Source of the DNA: Aurantiacibacter xanthus
GTDB lineage: Bacteria; Pseudomonadota; Alphaproteobacteria; Sphingomonadales; Sphingomonadaceae
Direction of reading: 5' to 3'
Length of the DNA: 34,791 nucleotides
Assembly: GCF_003584015.1 (NCBI RefSeq)
Contig: NZ_QXFM01000121.1
Span: 1-34,791 of the forward strand
Shown here: one piece after another, positions 34,749 through 34,791 of the stretch
Position numbering within the stretch: the stretch's first letter is position 1
Layout of the letters: the number at the start of each line of letters is the position of its first letter
Translations under genes and position numbers: made by a program
The notes under the pieces: model-generated
The model's input: only the letters and a program-made list of their open reading frames with translations
Told to the model about the DNA's origin: nothing
Database searches by the model: none

Positions 34749-34791
34749 TCAGAACATTTGGCACAACTCGCGGCGTAGATCAGCGGAGTGT
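34749..34791. other. Unassigned sequence at the right edge
   Basis: This 43-bp stretch begins where LacI homology stops. It was translated in the three minus-strand frames and two plus-strand frames and matched nothing recognisable. It may be the end of a mobile element, but no inverted repeat can be confirmed in so short a piece. Confidence 0.4.

Overview
The window reads as chromosomal DNA of a sphingomonad-like alphaproteobacterium (Sphingomonadales). The evidence is uniformly high GC, dense gene packing with ATGA/GTGA overlaps, several TonB-dependent receptors, MarR- and GntR-controlled export and uptake loci, and ORF-level resemblance to Novosphingobium/Erythrobacter-type proteins. This placement is inferred from protein character, not from a marker gene. 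No tRNA, rRNA or CRISPR was seen. No gene-free stretch exceeds about 160 bp outside the insertion sequence.

Layout. (1) 1-1432: a complete IS701-type insertion sequence. Its right inverted repeat abuts the middle of a TonB receptor plug domain, so the receptor (1433-3527) has lost its 5' end. A lipoprotein 5'-nucleotidase follows. (2) 5376-10099: a MarR regulator divergent from a three-gene EmrA/EmrB/outer-membrane-factor drug efflux operon. (3) 10141-24303: an amino-sugar catabolic island built as two divergent operons from a shared promoter near 18.4 kb. Leftward: PP2C-like phosphatase, AnmK, then from a second promoter a TonB receptor, a sodium:solute symporter, MurQ and a GntR/UTRA regulator. 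Rightward: glucosamine-6-phosphate deaminase of the SIS type, NagA, a cytosolic GH84 glycosidase, D-lactate dehydrogenase and a BadF-type sugar kinase. (4) 24320-32528: a histidine kinase and a degenerate NtrC-like regulator, divergent from a MacB-like membrane-fusion/ABC/FtsX/TolC export operon. (5) 32672-34791: a secreted type-B carboxylesterase and the 3' part of a LacI-family regulator gene, broken at the right edge.

How it works together. The central island can be read as one pathway. The TonB receptor and symporter import GlcNAc/MurNAc or small muropeptide sugars. GH84 may split GlcNAc-containing disaccharides in the cytosol. AnmK and the BadF kinase phosphorylate. MurQ cleaves MurNAc-6-P into GlcNAc-6-P and D-lactate. 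NagA and the deaminase take GlcNAc-6-P to fructose-6-P, and the D-lactate dehydrogenase oxidises the lactate. The unusual parts are the D-lactate dehydrogenase inside the operon, GH84 where a GH3 NagZ would be expected, and a PP2C-like phosphatase leading the AnmK operon. A near-identical motif (ACYGGTATTGAT) in both promoters of the island is a candidate binding site for the GntR regulator.
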